From a virus: a stretch of 20,183 nucleotides of DNA. Position numbers and translations under genes: made by a program. Where the stretch lies: positions 1 through 20,183 of IMG/VR virus record IMGVR_UViG_3300027743_000102; one strand, 5' to 3'. A model generated the notes under the pieces. It was not told the DNA's origin, ran no database searches, and was given only the letters and a program-made list of their open reading frames with translations. Shown here in pieces: positions 1-7,410 of the stretch. Position 1 is the stretch's first letter; each line of letters begins with the position of its first letter.

Positions 1-1
1 T

Positions 2-52
2 CACGTCGGTTGCCGACACGCCACGATCTACCGCGTCAAAGAGGAGGAGTAA
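2..52 (+). CDS. 3' end of an upstream gene, possibly a helix-turn-helix protein (partial)
   Basis: The frame beginning at base 2 is open and ends with TAA at 50-52, sharing its last A with the ATG of the next gene (TAATG). The 16 visible residues end HVGCRHATIYRVKEEE. The stretch VGCRHATIYRVK resembles the turn and recognition helix of helix-turn-helix proteins (compare 'LGVSRATIYRWLK'). A DNA-binding phage protein is therefore possible, but most of the gene lies outside the window. The stop-start overlap and the ribosome site inside its 3' end (GGAGGAG) support translational coupling to the next gene. Confidence 0.45.
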   Translation, partial: HVGCRHATIYRVKEEE

Positions 53-351
53 TGCAGTCTGTAATGGACTTCCCTTGGAGATACAAGCACTGCGCTGACA
101 GTACGCAGGTGTCAGCCGGGCCGTGCGTGTTGCACACGATCACCATCAACCGCCTCGATACCGGAGCGTGCGTCGTGACCGTGTACGACAACCCGGCAGC
201 GGCGGGAAACGTGATCGCAATCATTGACCTCACGCCCACGGCTGTCGTGAACGTGATGAGCACGACGCTCATCTTCGACGCGCAGTGCGATACGGGGCTC
301 TATGCTGACTTCAGCGGGGCGGGCGGCGACATCACGGTGACGTACAAGTAG
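52..351 (+). CDS. small beta-rich phage virion protein
   Basis: This encodes 99 residues. ATG at 52 is chosen because GGAGGAG lies just upstream and the codon overlaps the upstream TAA; the frame is open further upstream but without a ribosome site. The protein is almost all predicted beta-strand, with a block VLHTITINRLDTGACVVTVY near residues 26-45, then 'YDNPAAAGNVIAIIDLTP' and a C-terminal DITVTYK. This layout (a strand pair, a 'YDN..A..G..IA.ID' block, 'GLYADFSG' and a terminal 'TVTYK') resembles small phage structural proteins encoded beside capsid genes. No enzymatic residues are apparent. A decoration or virion-associated role is inferred from position and fold type only. Confidence 0.6.
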   Translation: MQSVMDFPWRYKHCADSTQVSAGPCVLHTITINRLDTGACVVTVYDNPAAAGNVIAIIDLTPTAVVNVMSTTLIFDAQCDTGLYADFSGAGGDITVTYK

Positions 352-363
352 GAGGGGATCCAA

Positions 364-1305
364 ATGCCTTGGAGTGTCGGCGACGTCGATCAATTCAAGA
401 AGGGCCTGACCGACGCCGAAAAGAAGACGTGGGTAAAGGTGGCGAACGATCGTCTCGCCGCGTGCTTGAAGGAAGGGCGAACGGACTGCGAGGCGTCAGC
501 CATCAAGCAGGCTAACGGCGTCGTCGAAGAGGCACAGCATGAGCACGCTGCACTTGGAGAGAAGATCCTCGAAGCCGTGTTCGACGAAGGCGCTACGTTC
601 AAGGCGACGATCCAGGGCTTCCTCCGCGCTGCGAAGGCTGTCACACGTCACCCGAACATCCCCGCCAAGGTCAAGAAACAGGTCGACGAGTTGCGCGACT
701 TGATCGGCAAGAACACCTGGGCGGACCTTGCAGTCGATTCGACCCCCACTCATGAGGCCGTACACCCGTCCGAGGGCATTAGAGAGGCCCTACAGTCGAT
801 CGCGCGGCGGCAAGTGCGTTCCCGGCTACGGGAGATGTCGCTGGGGGGTGTGTCAGTCGCCGAGTTTGAGACGAAGCTAAACGACGCGCTCAAGGCTAAG
901 CTCGGGGCAGACTATTATCCATTCAGCGTGCTAGACGTGTACGAGAACATGGTCGTCTTCGCTGCCGAGGGCGGTATGTGGGGCGCTCCGTACACGATCA
1001 GCCTGGACGGGTCAATCGAGATCGGCAAGCCGGTGCGCGTCAAGCGTATCTGCCGCTACATCCCGGTCACCGAGAACATCCCGCAAGAGCAGTTGCCCGG
1101 CGACCGTGAGGAGCAGGGCGATGAAAGCGACTGGTGGAAGTACAGCCAGGACTGGGGCAACGACGGCGAGAAGGTGCTCGGGAGTACGGTTTCCGGCGAC
1201 ACGCAGGGACGCGGAACGAATGAGGCCCTGCACGAAGACGGCGCAATCGTGACGCAGTTCGTCGAAGACGGCGCACTCGTCGAAGAGGGTGAGAACGATG
1301 GCTAG
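364..1305 (+). CDS. ChaB-like/DUF2213-like head protein
   Basis: This encodes 313 residues, starting at ATG with GGAGGGG upstream. Residues 1-55 match the ChaB-like pattern of many phage head-operon proteins: 'MPWSVGDVDQFKKGLTDAEK', then 'WVKVANDRLAACL' and 'ASAIKQANGVV'. The middle is helical and charged. Residues about 190-235 hold a conserved-looking 'YPFSVLDVYENMVVF' followed by 'GAPYTISLDGSIEIGKPVRV', the strand pattern that precedes protease or scaffold domains in DUF2213/XkdF-like phage proteins. The tail from residue 235 is acidic and probably disordered. It sits directly upstream of the predicted prohead protease and overlaps it by 8 bases, so a role in capsid assembly is likely. No catalytic residues are identifiable. 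Confidence 0.6.
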   Translation: MPWSVGDVDQFKKGLTDAEKKTWVKVANDRLAACLKEGRTDCEASAIKQANGVVEEAQHEHAALGEKILEAVFDEGATFKATIQGFLRAAKAVTRHPNIPAKVKKQVDELRDLIGKNTWADLAVDSTPTHEAVHPSEGIREALQSIARRQVRSRLREMSLGGVSVAEFETKLNDALKAKLGADYYPFSVLDVYENMVVFAAEGGMWGAPYTISLDGSIEIGKPVRVKRICRYIPVTENIPQEQLPGDREEQGDESDWWKYSQDWGNDGEKVLGSTVSGDTQGRGTNEALHEDGAIVTQFVEDGALVEEGENDG

Positions 1306-2329
1306 GGTTGTCAGAGAAGACGGCACGGTGCGCCTGCGGATCATCGGTCCCGGCCAGGGATCGAGCGCGTACTACGAGGCCGAGCAGTTGAAGCGTGACG
1401 CGGCAGTGTTCAAGAACGCTCAGGTGTTCTGGGATCATCCGTCGACACGCGATGAGAAGGAACGCCCGGAGCGTAGCTTGCGCGACCTATGCGGCGTGGC
1501 TGTAGCCGATCCCGTGTACGAAGAGAACGGTGCAGCGGGGCCGGGACTCTACACGGACGTTCGCGTCTTCAAACCGTACCGTCCGATGGTCGAAGAGATG
1601 GGGCCGCACATCGGCGTGTCGATTCGCGCATCCGGTTCGGTCGTCTCGAAGAAGATCGGCACGGAGTCCAAGCGCGTGGCCGAGAAGTTCACCTCTGGCG
1701 GGTTCGATTTCGTGACCAAGGCTGGGGCGGGCGGGGCTGTCGTACCCCTTCAAGAGAGTGCCCGCCCTGGCGTCAATGATTTCGTAGAGGCGTTCCTTGC
1801 GGCTCATCCGCAGGAATCGGAAACGAGCGAGAGCGCACGGGCGCAGTTCATCGAATGGGCGACGGGCTCTCACACACAACAGACAGAGGAGGAAGACATG
1901 GAGCTGAAAGAGCAGCTCACGAAGTTGGAGACTGAGAACGCCGCCCTCAAGGAATCGCAGAAGCAGCTAGAACAGGCGCTCGTTCTCAAGGAAGCCGGGG
2001 AGATCGTAGACGCTGCGCTCATCGCCGAGAAGGATCTGCCGGACATGGCGCGTGCCCGTCTGCGAGAGGCCCTCAAAGGCAAGCAGACGTTGAAGGAAGG
2101 CAAGCTCGACAAGGACGCGCTGACCGCTCTCGTCAAGGAAGCCGCGAAGGCGGAGCGCGCGTACATCGAGAGCCTGAAGCCGCACGGCGTCACCGGCATG
2201 GGACCGGCTAGCGGCGCGGACGACGGCAAGGCGCGGCTGCGCGAGTCGTATGTGCAGATGCACTTGCAGAACGGTGAAACGAAGGAAAAGGCCGAGCGGC
2301 TGGCTGACCTCGCCGTGCTCGGACGATAG
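1298..2329 (+). CDS. prohead protease with C-terminal scaffold
   Basis: This encodes 343 residues. ATG 1298 is preferred over an in-frame GTG at 1289 because GGGTGAG lies five or so bases ahead of it. Residues 1-150 form the protease-like part: 'LRIIGPGQGSSAYYEAEQLK' (about 13-32), 'AQVFWDHPST' with His47, 'ERSLRDLCGV', and 'PHIGVSIRASG' with Ser108, then 'FDFVTKAGAGG'. His47 and Ser108 are the best candidates for a His/Ser catalytic pair; this is inferred from motif conservation in phage prohead proteases, not proven. Residues 155-200 form an acidic linker. From residue 201 a coiled-coil, Lys/Glu-rich region follows, typical of scaffolds. It would cut scaffold and capsid proteins during prohead maturation. 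It lies just upstream of the decoration and capsid genes. Confidence 0.75.
   Translation: MARVVREDGTVRLRIIGPGQGSSAYYEAEQLKRDAAVFKNAQVFWDHPSTRDEKERPERSLRDLCGVAVADPVYEENGAAGPGLYTDVRVFKPYRPMVEEMGPHIGVSIRASGSVVSKKIGTESKRVAEKFTSGGFDFVTKAGAGGAVVPLQESARPGVNDFVEAFLAAHPQESETSESARAQFIEWATGSHTQQTEEEDMELKEQLTKLETENAALKESQKQLEQALVLKEAGEIVDAALIAEKDLPDMARARLREALKGKQTLKEGKLDKDALTALVKEAAKAERAYIESLKPHGVTGMGPASGADDGKARLRESYVQMHLQNGETKEKAERLADLAVLGR
1887..1892 (+). promoter_or_regulatory. strong internal ribosome binding site for the scaffold
   Basis: AGGAGG stands five bases before the in-frame ATG at 1898, deep inside the protease gene. It is as strong as the sites in front of the capsid and decoration genes and falls at the junction between the acidic linker and the coiled coil. 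A chance Glu-Glu-Glu-Asp codon run could produce the same bases, which is the main caution. Confidence 0.65.
1898..2329 (+). CDS. internally initiated capsid scaffold (lambda Nu3-like)
   Basis: An ATG at residue 201 of the protease frame is preceded by a textbook ribosome site (AGAGGAGG, five bases of spacing), so a separate 143-residue product from the same stop is likely. It begins MELKEQLTKLETENAALKES, a heptad-like coiled coil to about residue 35, then a helical Lys/Glu/Ala-rich body and a basic C-terminus with 'ERLADLAVLGR'. Protease genes that contain an in-frame scaffold start are well known in phages (lambda C/Nu3). The free scaffold would guide capsid assembly and then be degraded by the protease. 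Its separate production is inferred from the start signal. Confidence 0.65.
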   Translation: MELKEQLTKLETENAALKESQKQLEQALVLKEAGEIVDAALIAEKDLPDMARARLREALKGKQTLKEGKLDKDALTALVKEAAKAERAYIESLKPHGVTGMGPASGADDGKARLRESYVQMHLQNGETKEKAERLADLAVLGR

Positions 2330-2337
2330 GAGGGAAC

Positions 2338-3495
2338 ATGCCTGCTTTGTATCTGGCAACAGGAAAGACGGCTGGCGAGGAGTGCAGCTCCACTTACGAG
2401 GGGCGTCACATTACGCTCGAAGAGTCGTACCTGACTCACCCGTATCATGCGGATGGCTTTGTCGATAAGGGCGATCCGTGCAACGTCGGGGACATCGTAG
2501 GTGTCGCGTTCAACAGCGCGGCTGCGGCGACCGACTACATCGCTCTTGACACCGAAGGCATCTGGTTCTTGAACATCATCGCATCCGACGACGTCGGCAC
2601 GAGCGCCGTTGCTCCAGGAGACGAACTCTACATCAACACGGGCGTCGTCTCGAAGCGTGCGAGTGGTATCCCGTTCGGTAAGGCGCTTTGCACGCTGACC
2701 GGATCGGTCAGCAATCAGGTCGGCGCGGTCAAGGTCCACTGCGAGCTGCGCGACCTCGATCCGAGCATGATTATCGTCTCGGTCGAAGGGAACGACACCA
2801 CTGGGAAAGGCTGCTGGGATTCTCCGTACGCCACGATCACGAAGGCGTTCACGATGGTCACCGCTACCCGCAAGACGATCTACGTCCTGCCGGGAGACTA
2901 CGCCGAGGCGGCTGCGCTGACGTGGCCTAGCATCACCGGTACGCGCCTAATCGGAATGGACGGACAGGGTAACGTCACTATCTCGAACGGTGGTGCCGGT
3001 ACGTGGGTGCTCACGATCAACCCGACTGTCCAGACTGGATCGTTCGAGGCGTTCATCGAGAACATCAATATCGACCACGGCGACATCATCGGCCTTGAGA
3101 TCAACAACACGGCGACCGCGAAGAAGGTCATCGTCCACCTCAAGAGCGTGTCTGCCGAGGCCGGTAGCGGTGACTCGATCAACGTCACCCATACCGATGC
3201 GGCGAATGCCATCCGCCTCTATGCGAAGAACTGCCACGAGATCGAGGGCCTTGTCGATTGGCAGATGAAGAACGCGAGCGATCGTATTCGTTTCTACGAG
3301 AGCGTTCTCGCTGGCGGACTCACGACTTCGGCGGACGTTATCGCGGGGGAACTCACCCTGAGCAATACGGTGATCCTCACGGGCGCACTGACGATTGGCA
3401 ACGCGGCCAACATCCTGACCTATCGTGGATGCCTGTACCGCACTGACGCCGATCCGTCCATCTACACAGAACTCGCAGACGGCTACTCGGCGTAG
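2338..3495 (+). CDS. DUF2190-like capsid decoration protein fused to a beta-helix
   Basis: This encodes 385 residues; ATG follows AGGAGGG. Residues 1-139 look like a DUF2190-type decoration protein: 'PCNVGDIVGVAFNSAAAAT', 'YIALDTEGIWFL', 'VAPGDELYINTGVV', then 'SGIPFGKALCTL' and a closing 'VGAVKVHCEL' strand. DUF2190 proteins stabilise capsids at their outer surface in other phages. From residue 144 a different domain starts with 'MIIVSVEGNDTTGKGC', 'SPYATITKAF' and 'IYVLPGDYAEAAAL', the entry of a right-handed parallel beta-helix. Short repeated strands ('LIGMDGQGNVTIS', 'IENINIDHGDIIGLEI', 'LTLSNTVILTGALTI') continue to the end. The gene lies directly before the capsid gene. The fusion would put a beta-helix on the outside of the head; ligand binding there is inference. 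Confidence 0.72.
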   Translation: MPALYLATGKTAGEECSSTYEGRHITLEESYLTHPYHADGFVDKGDPCNVGDIVGVAFNSAAAATDYIALDTEGIWFLNIIASDDVGTSAVAPGDELYINTGVVSKRASGIPFGKALCTLTGSVSNQVGAVKVHCELRDLDPSMIIVSVEGNDTTGKGCWDSPYATITKAFTMVTATRKTIYVLPGDYAEAAALTWPSITGTRLIGMDGQGNVTISNGGAGTWVLTINPTVQTGSFEAFIENINIDHGDIIGLEINNTATAKKVIVHLKSVSAEAGSGDSINVTHTDAANAIRLYAKNCHEIEGLVDWQMKNASDRIRFYESVLAGGLTTSADVIAGELTLSNTVILTGALTIGNAANILTYRGCLYRTDADPSIYTELADGYSA

Positions 3496-3509
3496 CAAAG
3501 GAGATCCTA

Positions 3510-4652
3510 ATGCCTAACCTGACATTCGCGGAGGAGACTCAGCTTCAGGAAGCCTTCCGCCCTGTCCGTGGTACGTTCACGGAAGCACAGGTCGCGGAGG
3601 CTGTTGACCTGATCCGCAACGCTCAGCACATGCCAGCCCATCGGCACGAGTACATGCTGCGCGAAGCGATCACCACGTCAGATTTCCCGTACCTGTTCGG
3701 GATCGTCATCGAACACGAGATGCTGGCCCGCTACCGTTTCGCGGCAGCGGACTGGGAATCCTGGACGAAGGTATCGACCGTCCCCAACTTCAACATCCAC
3801 CAGCGCCACAGCCTCGATGGACTGACTGGACGGCTGGCTCGCGTCGGAGAGAAGGGCGAGTACCTCGTCTCGACGAAGCCTGACCATGGACGCCGGTATC
3901 TCCAGGTCTTGAAGTACGGCGCACAGTTCGACATTTCGTGGGAAGCCCTCATCAACGACGGGCTTGGCGCGTTCTCGGACATCGCGCAGCGGTACGCTGA
4001 CGCTGCTCGGAACACGGAATCGTTCCTCGCTACGTCGCTATATTGCTCTGCGGCTGGCCCGAACGTGCTACTCTACGGCGCTCCGATCGTCGCCCCTGAC
4101 GGTGCGAACGTGACGAACCTCGGCGCTCTCGCCCTCACGATTGCGAACCTCGAAGCGACGATGGAACTCATGTCGGCGCAGACGGACGCAAACGGCGACC
4201 CGCTCGGCATTCGCGGTATGCACCTCGTTGTACCGCCTAGCCTGGAGTTCACCGCTCGGCAGATCCTCACGTCCTCGACGAAGATGTGGGTCGAGCTTGG
4301 CGGTATCGGCGGCCCGCTCCCGTACCCGACGAACAACGTCATCGGGCAGATCGGCTTGCAGCTGCACGTCGACCCGTGGCTGCCGGTCATCGACGCGACG
4401 GGTAACGATGTCGGCACCTGGTACCTGTTCGCTGACACTACACAGGGCTACGCGATTGAGTATGCGCGGCTGCGCGGACACGAGGTACCGGAAATCTGCA
4501 TGAAGGCCAGCGACAAGGCGAGCCCGAGCGGTGCGCCGCTGTCTCCGTTCTCCGGCGACTTCGCAACGGATAACGTGTTCTACCGGGTGCGTGTGGTCGG
4601 AGGCGGGACGCAGCTTGACCCGCGCCTGACTTACGCGCAGGTTCACACCTAG
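3510..4652 (+). CDS. major capsid protein (HK97-like fold)
   Basis: This encodes 380 residues, starting at ATG with AAAGGAG seven bases upstream. Residues 1-50 are a helical N-arm ('TEAQVAEAVDLIRNAQ'). 'LREAITTSDFPYLFGIVIEH' (about 50-69) is typical of HK97-fold capsid proteins, followed by the E-loop region 'SWTKVSTVPNFNIHQRHSLD', 'VLKYGAQFDISWEALINDGL', an 'RYADAARNTESFLATSLY' spine helix and the P/A-domain pieces 'GIRGMHLVVPPSLEFTAR'. The C-terminal third holds 'LQLHVDPWLPV', 'TWYLFAD' and 'FYRVRVVGGG'. Position after protease, scaffold and decoration genes and before the connector genes fits. It forms the icosahedral shell. I cannot separate it further into subfamilies. Confidence 0.88.
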   Translation: MPNLTFAEETQLQEAFRPVRGTFTEAQVAEAVDLIRNAQHMPAHRHEYMLREAITTSDFPYLFGIVIEHEMLARYRFAAADWESWTKVSTVPNFNIHQRHSLDGLTGRLARVGEKGEYLVSTKPDHGRRYLQVLKYGAQFDISWEALINDGLGAFSDIAQRYADAARNTESFLATSLYCSAAGPNVLLYGAPIVAPDGANVTNLGALALTIANLEATMELMSAQTDANGDPLGIRGMHLVVPPSLEFTARQILTSSTKMWVELGGIGGPLPYPTNNVIGQIGLQLHVDPWLPVIDATGNDVGTWYLFADTTQGYAIEYARLRGHEVPEICMKASDKASPSGAPLSPFSGDFATDNVFYRVRVVGGGTQLDPRLTYAQVHT

Positions 4653-4671
4653 CCGATGCTAGGAGGTGTCC

Positions 4672-4980
4672 ATGACGCCTGACAGCGTGACGAAGTTCAG
4701 AGTTGGATCACAGGCGATCGCCGCAGCGGTGACCGCCGAGCAGTTGCCTGCCCTGGCAGCGGCCAACGGTATGGCGATTGTCGTGAAGGCGCGGGACACA
4801 AACACAGGATCTATCTGGATCGGTCACTCCAAGGCGACGGCTGAAGCTCACCACTTCAGCCTCGCCCCCGGAGCGTCCATCCATATCCTTGTTGACAATC
4901 TCAGCGACGTGTGGGTTGACGTTGAAGTGAACGGAGAAGTCGTCGAATGGATCGTGGAGGTGGGCTATGGCGCAGTTTGA
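4672..4980 (+). CDS. small beta-rich virion protein
   Basis: This encodes 102 residues. ATG 4672 is chosen because AGGAGGT sits five bases upstream; a GTG at 4666 lies inside that site. The pattern 'GMAIVVKARDTNTGSIWIG', 'HHFSLAPGASIHILVDNL' and 'VWVDVEVNGEVVEWIVEV' is a small beta-barrel type seen in many phage head operons ('vkA..NtG..yvG', 'L.pGes..l.vdnl', 'v..ngE.v.W'). A virion-associated role is likely. Its last 14 bases overlap the start of the next gene, so the two are probably made together. Confidence 0.55.
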   Translation: MTPDSVTKFRVGSQAIAAAVTAEQLPALAAANGMAIVVKARDTNTGSIWIGHSKATAEAHHFSLAPGASIHILVDNLSDVWVDVEVNGEVVEWIVEVGYGAV

Positions 4981-6268
4981 GGCAGGGCCGATCTCACCGG
5001 CACTCCAGGCGACGATCAATGCGACCAACGCGGCGCTCGGCACACGTGCCGACGCGGCCGCCGAAGGCGCAGTGACAAACACCGACACGGCGATTGCGTA
5101 CCTGAAGCAGCTTGTCATCGCAACGGATCGCAACGTCGGCGCACCGACTAGCGGCATGGCGATCACGAAGACGCTGTACGTGAGCGCGACGGGGACGGAT
5201 GCGGATGGCCTCAGTTGGGTCACCGCGTTTCACACGATCAACCAGGCGCTCGATGCGGCGTCACTTGCTGCCGGTGACTGTACCCTCATCCTCATCTCGC
5301 CTTCGTCGGTTGCTTACGACATCAACGTGACCGGCGATCCAACCTGGGCAGCGAACGTGATCCTTCAAGGCACGTACCGTACCTGGACGCGGATCGTCAA
5401 CACGCATGTCGGAGCGACTTCGATCCTCAAACTCACGGGCAAGGCTGGCGCGATCTCCCTCAACTTCGACCTCGGCGCGACGGATAACGACGGCCTCATC
5501 TTCACGGGGCCGGGATTCCTCGTCCAAGGCTGCTTCTTCACGGGCACGGCGTTGACCGGAGCGGCAACGGCCCTCGATCTCGTCGGCGCTGCCCAGATCA
5601 TCAATGGGCACGTCGGCGACTGCGAGTTCATCGGCAATCCGACGAACATGACCGCGCTGAAGCTGACCAAGATCGCCTACTCCGTCTTCATGGGCTTGAA
5701 GATCGGCAACTGCCTAGCCGGGATACAGATCACGGACGCGGAATCTGACTACAACTACTTCTCCGATATCCTGCTAATGGACAACGCGATCGGGCTCGAT
5801 GTCGACGCTGGTAACGGTCAACACTTCATCGACGTCCTCATGAACGGCAACACCGTCAACATCGACGACGAAGTTGGCGACCATATGTTCGTGCGGATAT
5901 CTGACCAGTTCCCGCTCACAACCTACCCCGACAACCTCACGGGAGTCAGCGTACCGACACACCTCAACGCAGCGACATGGGGCGTCGATACGGAACTGCG
6001 ATCGGCGGCGACAGCGACGAAGCCTTTCCAAGTCGTCAACGTCTACGCAGTGCCAAGCGTGTCGGAGATATTCCGCATACGACTGAGCGCTGACAGCGGA
6101 GCAACGTTCTTCTCGGACATCATCGTTGATGCCGTGAAGAAGACGAGCGTGCTGTCGGGGACAGGAACCGAATACGTGTTCAACCAGGGGACGCGGATCA
6201 GCGCATCGTGTCAAAGCCTTAGCGGCGGCGACACGTTGGCAGTCTGGCTGAAGATCCAGGAGATATAG
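4967..6268 (+). CDS. beta-helix protein of the head module
   Basis: This encodes 433 residues. The ATG overlaps the previous gene by 14 bases and follows GGAGGTGG. Residues 1-55 are helical with Ala-rich stretches. At residue 70 'LYVSATGTDADGLSW' and 'AFHTINQALDAAS' open a right-handed beta-helix (pectate-lyase-like, DUF1565-like entry), then 'CTLILISPSSVAYDINVTGD' and many short coils such as 'LVQGCFFTGTALTG', 'VGDCEFIGNPTNM' and 'VFMGLKIGNC'. From about residue 335 a separate beta-sandwich-like domain follows ('FQVVNVYAVPSVSEIFRIRL' to 'TLAVWLKIQEI'). No clear catalytic residues are seen. Position among capsid and connector genes suggests a head fibre or surface protein rather than a tail spike, but location is inferred. 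Confidence 0.65.
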   Translation: MAQFEAGPISPALQATINATNAALGTRADAAAEGAVTNTDTAIAYLKQLVIATDRNVGAPTSGMAITKTLYVSATGTDADGLSWVTAFHTINQALDAASLAAGDCTLILISPSSVAYDINVTGDPTWAANVILQGTYRTWTRIVNTHVGATSILKLTGKAGAISLNFDLGATDNDGLIFTGPGFLVQGCFFTGTALTGAATALDLVGAAQIINGHVGDCEFIGNPTNMTALKLTKIAYSVFMGLKIGNCLAGIQITDAESDYNYFSDILLMDNAIGLDVDAGNGQHFIDVLMNGNTVNIDDEVGDHMFVRISDQFPLTTYPDNLTGVSVPTHLNAATWGVDTELRSAATATKPFQVVNVYAVPSVSEIFRIRLSADSGATFFSDIIVDAVKKTSVLSGTGTEYVFNQGTRISASCQSLSGGDTLAVWLKIQEI

Positions 6269-6276
6269 GAGGACTG

Positions 6277-6486
6277 ATGCGCCGGAAGCCGGAAGCGATC
6301 ACGCGGGATCAGGAGTTCTACGACTCGATCCTCGTTGAATTGCGCGAGCTGCGTTTGCAGGTAACCGCGATCGCACAAGCGGTATCCGGCGCTCCGTCCA
6401 CGTTCAAGTGTGAGCAGTGCGGGCAGGGGTTCGTGAGTCAGCGCGCCCTTGCCGCACACCTCAAGGTTCACAAGGAGGGCCCGTGA
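6277..6486 (+). CDS. small coiled-coil protein with a C2H2 zinc finger
   Basis: This encodes 69 residues, starting at ATG behind AGGAGG. Residues 11-37 ('FYDSILVELRELRLQVTAIA') form a short helix resembling small phage head-operon proteins with 'L..IL.ELR.LR'. Residues 43-65 read FKCEQCGQGFVSQRALAAHL, then KVH. This is a perfect classical C2H2 finger: Cys45, Cys48, His61 and His65 with spacing C-x2-C-x12-H-x3-H, plus the expected Phe52 and Leu58 core positions. A zinc-binding role is very likely; whether it binds nucleic acid or protein is unknown. The stop codon overlaps the GTG of the next gene (GTGA). Confidence 0.75.
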   Translation: MRRKPEAITRDQEFYDSILVELRELRLQVTAIAQAVSGAPSTFKCEQCGQGFVSQRALAAHLKVHKEGP

Positions 6487-6662
6487 GCAAGTGGGGCCGG
6501 TGTCTACTTCACTCTCTGCTTGACCGGATGGAGGAAGAGGACAAGGATCGCCCCGGCACTGACGGGAATCTCGCACGGGAAGTCTACAAGGCAATCCGTG
6601 AGTACGTTGAGGAGCTAGAAGGGAAGGCGGGTGTAGAGCCATGGCGTACACATACGTCCTGA
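6483..6662 (+). CDS. hypothetical 59-residue phage protein
   Basis: GTG 6483 is chosen as the start: AAGGAGG lies a few bases upstream and the codon overlaps the preceding TGA (GTGA). The product is helical and charged, with 'LLHSLLDRMEEEDKDRPG' then 'AREVYKAIREYVEELEGKAG'. I do not recognise the family. The 3' end overlaps the adaptor gene by 22 bases. Position between the zinc-finger gene and the head-tail adaptor suggests a minor role in head completion, without direct evidence. Confidence 0.55.
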   Translation: MSKWGRCLLHSLLDRMEEEDKDRPGTDGNLAREVYKAIREYVEELEGKAGVEPWRTHTS

Positions 6663-7048
6663 CAACCGATGTCGGCAAGGTGCGGGCGTTGACCCGCGAC
6701 ACACGCGGGCCTACTACCGTCTTCTTCCAGGATGAGGAGATCGAGCTTTACAAGGAACTGAACGGCGGCGGTAGCGATACCGTCACGATCCTCAACACGG
6801 CGGCCCAACTGCTCGACGTGTGGGCAACCGATGAAGCGATGGTGACGAAGGCAGTACAGCTACTCGACGTCATGACCGACGGCCCGGCAGTCGCTCGGCA
6901 GCTACGGTATCACGCGGTGCTCTTGAGGGAGCAAGCGGAGGCGCTGGCGCTTGAGGGCGACGCTGGATTCGATACAGCGGAGATGGCGCTCGGCCCGTTC
7001 TCCATCCGCGAGCAGATCGAGAACGAAGCGTTGAAGGACACCGAATGA
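6641..7048 (+). CDS. head-tail adaptor (gp6-like connector)
   Basis: This encodes 135 residues. ATG 6641 lies inside the previous gene, so it is probably translated by coupling; no strong ribosome site is seen. The opening 'TYVLTTDVGKVRALTRDT', then 'FFQDEEIELYKELNGG', is the pattern of siphovirus head-tail connectors ('d.gkvR.li.D....v.FsDeEI'). A helical body follows ('LNTAAQLLDVWATDEAMV', 'DGPAVARQLRYHAVLLREQA'). Such adaptors bind the portal in a ring and extend it towards the tail. Gene order (adaptor, stopper, neck, terminator, tube) agrees. It ends in an ATGA overlap with the next gene. Confidence 0.72.
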   Translation: MAYTYVLTTDVGKVRALTRDTRGPTTVFFQDEEIELYKELNGGGSDTVTILNTAAQLLDVWATDEAMVTKAVQLLDVMTDGPAVARQLRYHAVLLREQAEALALEGDAGFDTAEMALGPFSIREQIENEALKDTE

Positions 7049-7410
7049 CGACGGCGATCTTCCATCCCAACATGCTGGCCCGGCTGGCCGACTTCTTCCC
7101 CGGTCTGTGTACGATCCAGGCACGGGTAGATACGCAGGATGCTGTCACGGGTGAGGTCACAAACACCTGGGCGAATCTTGCGGGCCACGTCGACCTGCCG
7201 TGTACGCATGGCCCATCGAAGGGCGATGAAGTGAAGCGCGCCGATCAGACTTACGTTGTGTCCAACTACACGCTGGCGCTGGCCGGCGACTATCCGACGA
7301 TCAACGAGACAATGCAAGCCGTGGTCGACGGGACGGCATACGAGATCCTGCTTGTGCAATGTGACAGCCACGGCATGAAGACGCGGATACTGACGCGGAA
7401 GGTGACGTGA
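7045..7410 (+). CDS. head closure / stopper-like protein
   Basis: This encodes 121 residues and starts in an ATGA overlap with the adaptor gene. It opens with a short helix ('HPNMLARLADFFP') and continues as strands: 'CTIQARVDTQDAVTGEVTNT', 'HVDLPCTHGP', 'DEVKRADQTYVVSNYTLAL' and 'YEILLVQCDSHGMKTRI'. This all-beta layout and the position between adaptor and neck protein suit the stopper (SPP1 gp16-like / DUF6093-like) proteins that close the head. The family call rests mostly on gene order and strand pattern. Confidence 0.6.
   Translation: MTTAIFHPNMLARLADFFPGLCTIQARVDTQDAVTGEVTNTWANLAGHVDLPCTHGPSKGDEVKRADQTYVVSNYTLALAGDYPTINETMQAVVDGTAYEILLVQCDSHGMKTRILTRKVT

Noticed and set aside
1870-2739. 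289-codon open frame on the minus strand across the scaffold and decoration genes
   Set aside because: It covers two well-supported + strand genes with clear ribosome sites, and its Ser/Arg-rich product is typical of a reverse-strand shadow in GC-rich DNA.
4068-4646. 192-codon minus-strand frame within the capsid gene
   Set aside because: The capsid gene is strongly supported; the reverse product is Arg-rich and has no recognisable motif.
7407-7409. GTG start for the neck protein
   Set aside because: ATG 7410 forms a TGATG junction with the previous stop and is better spaced from GGAAGGTGA.
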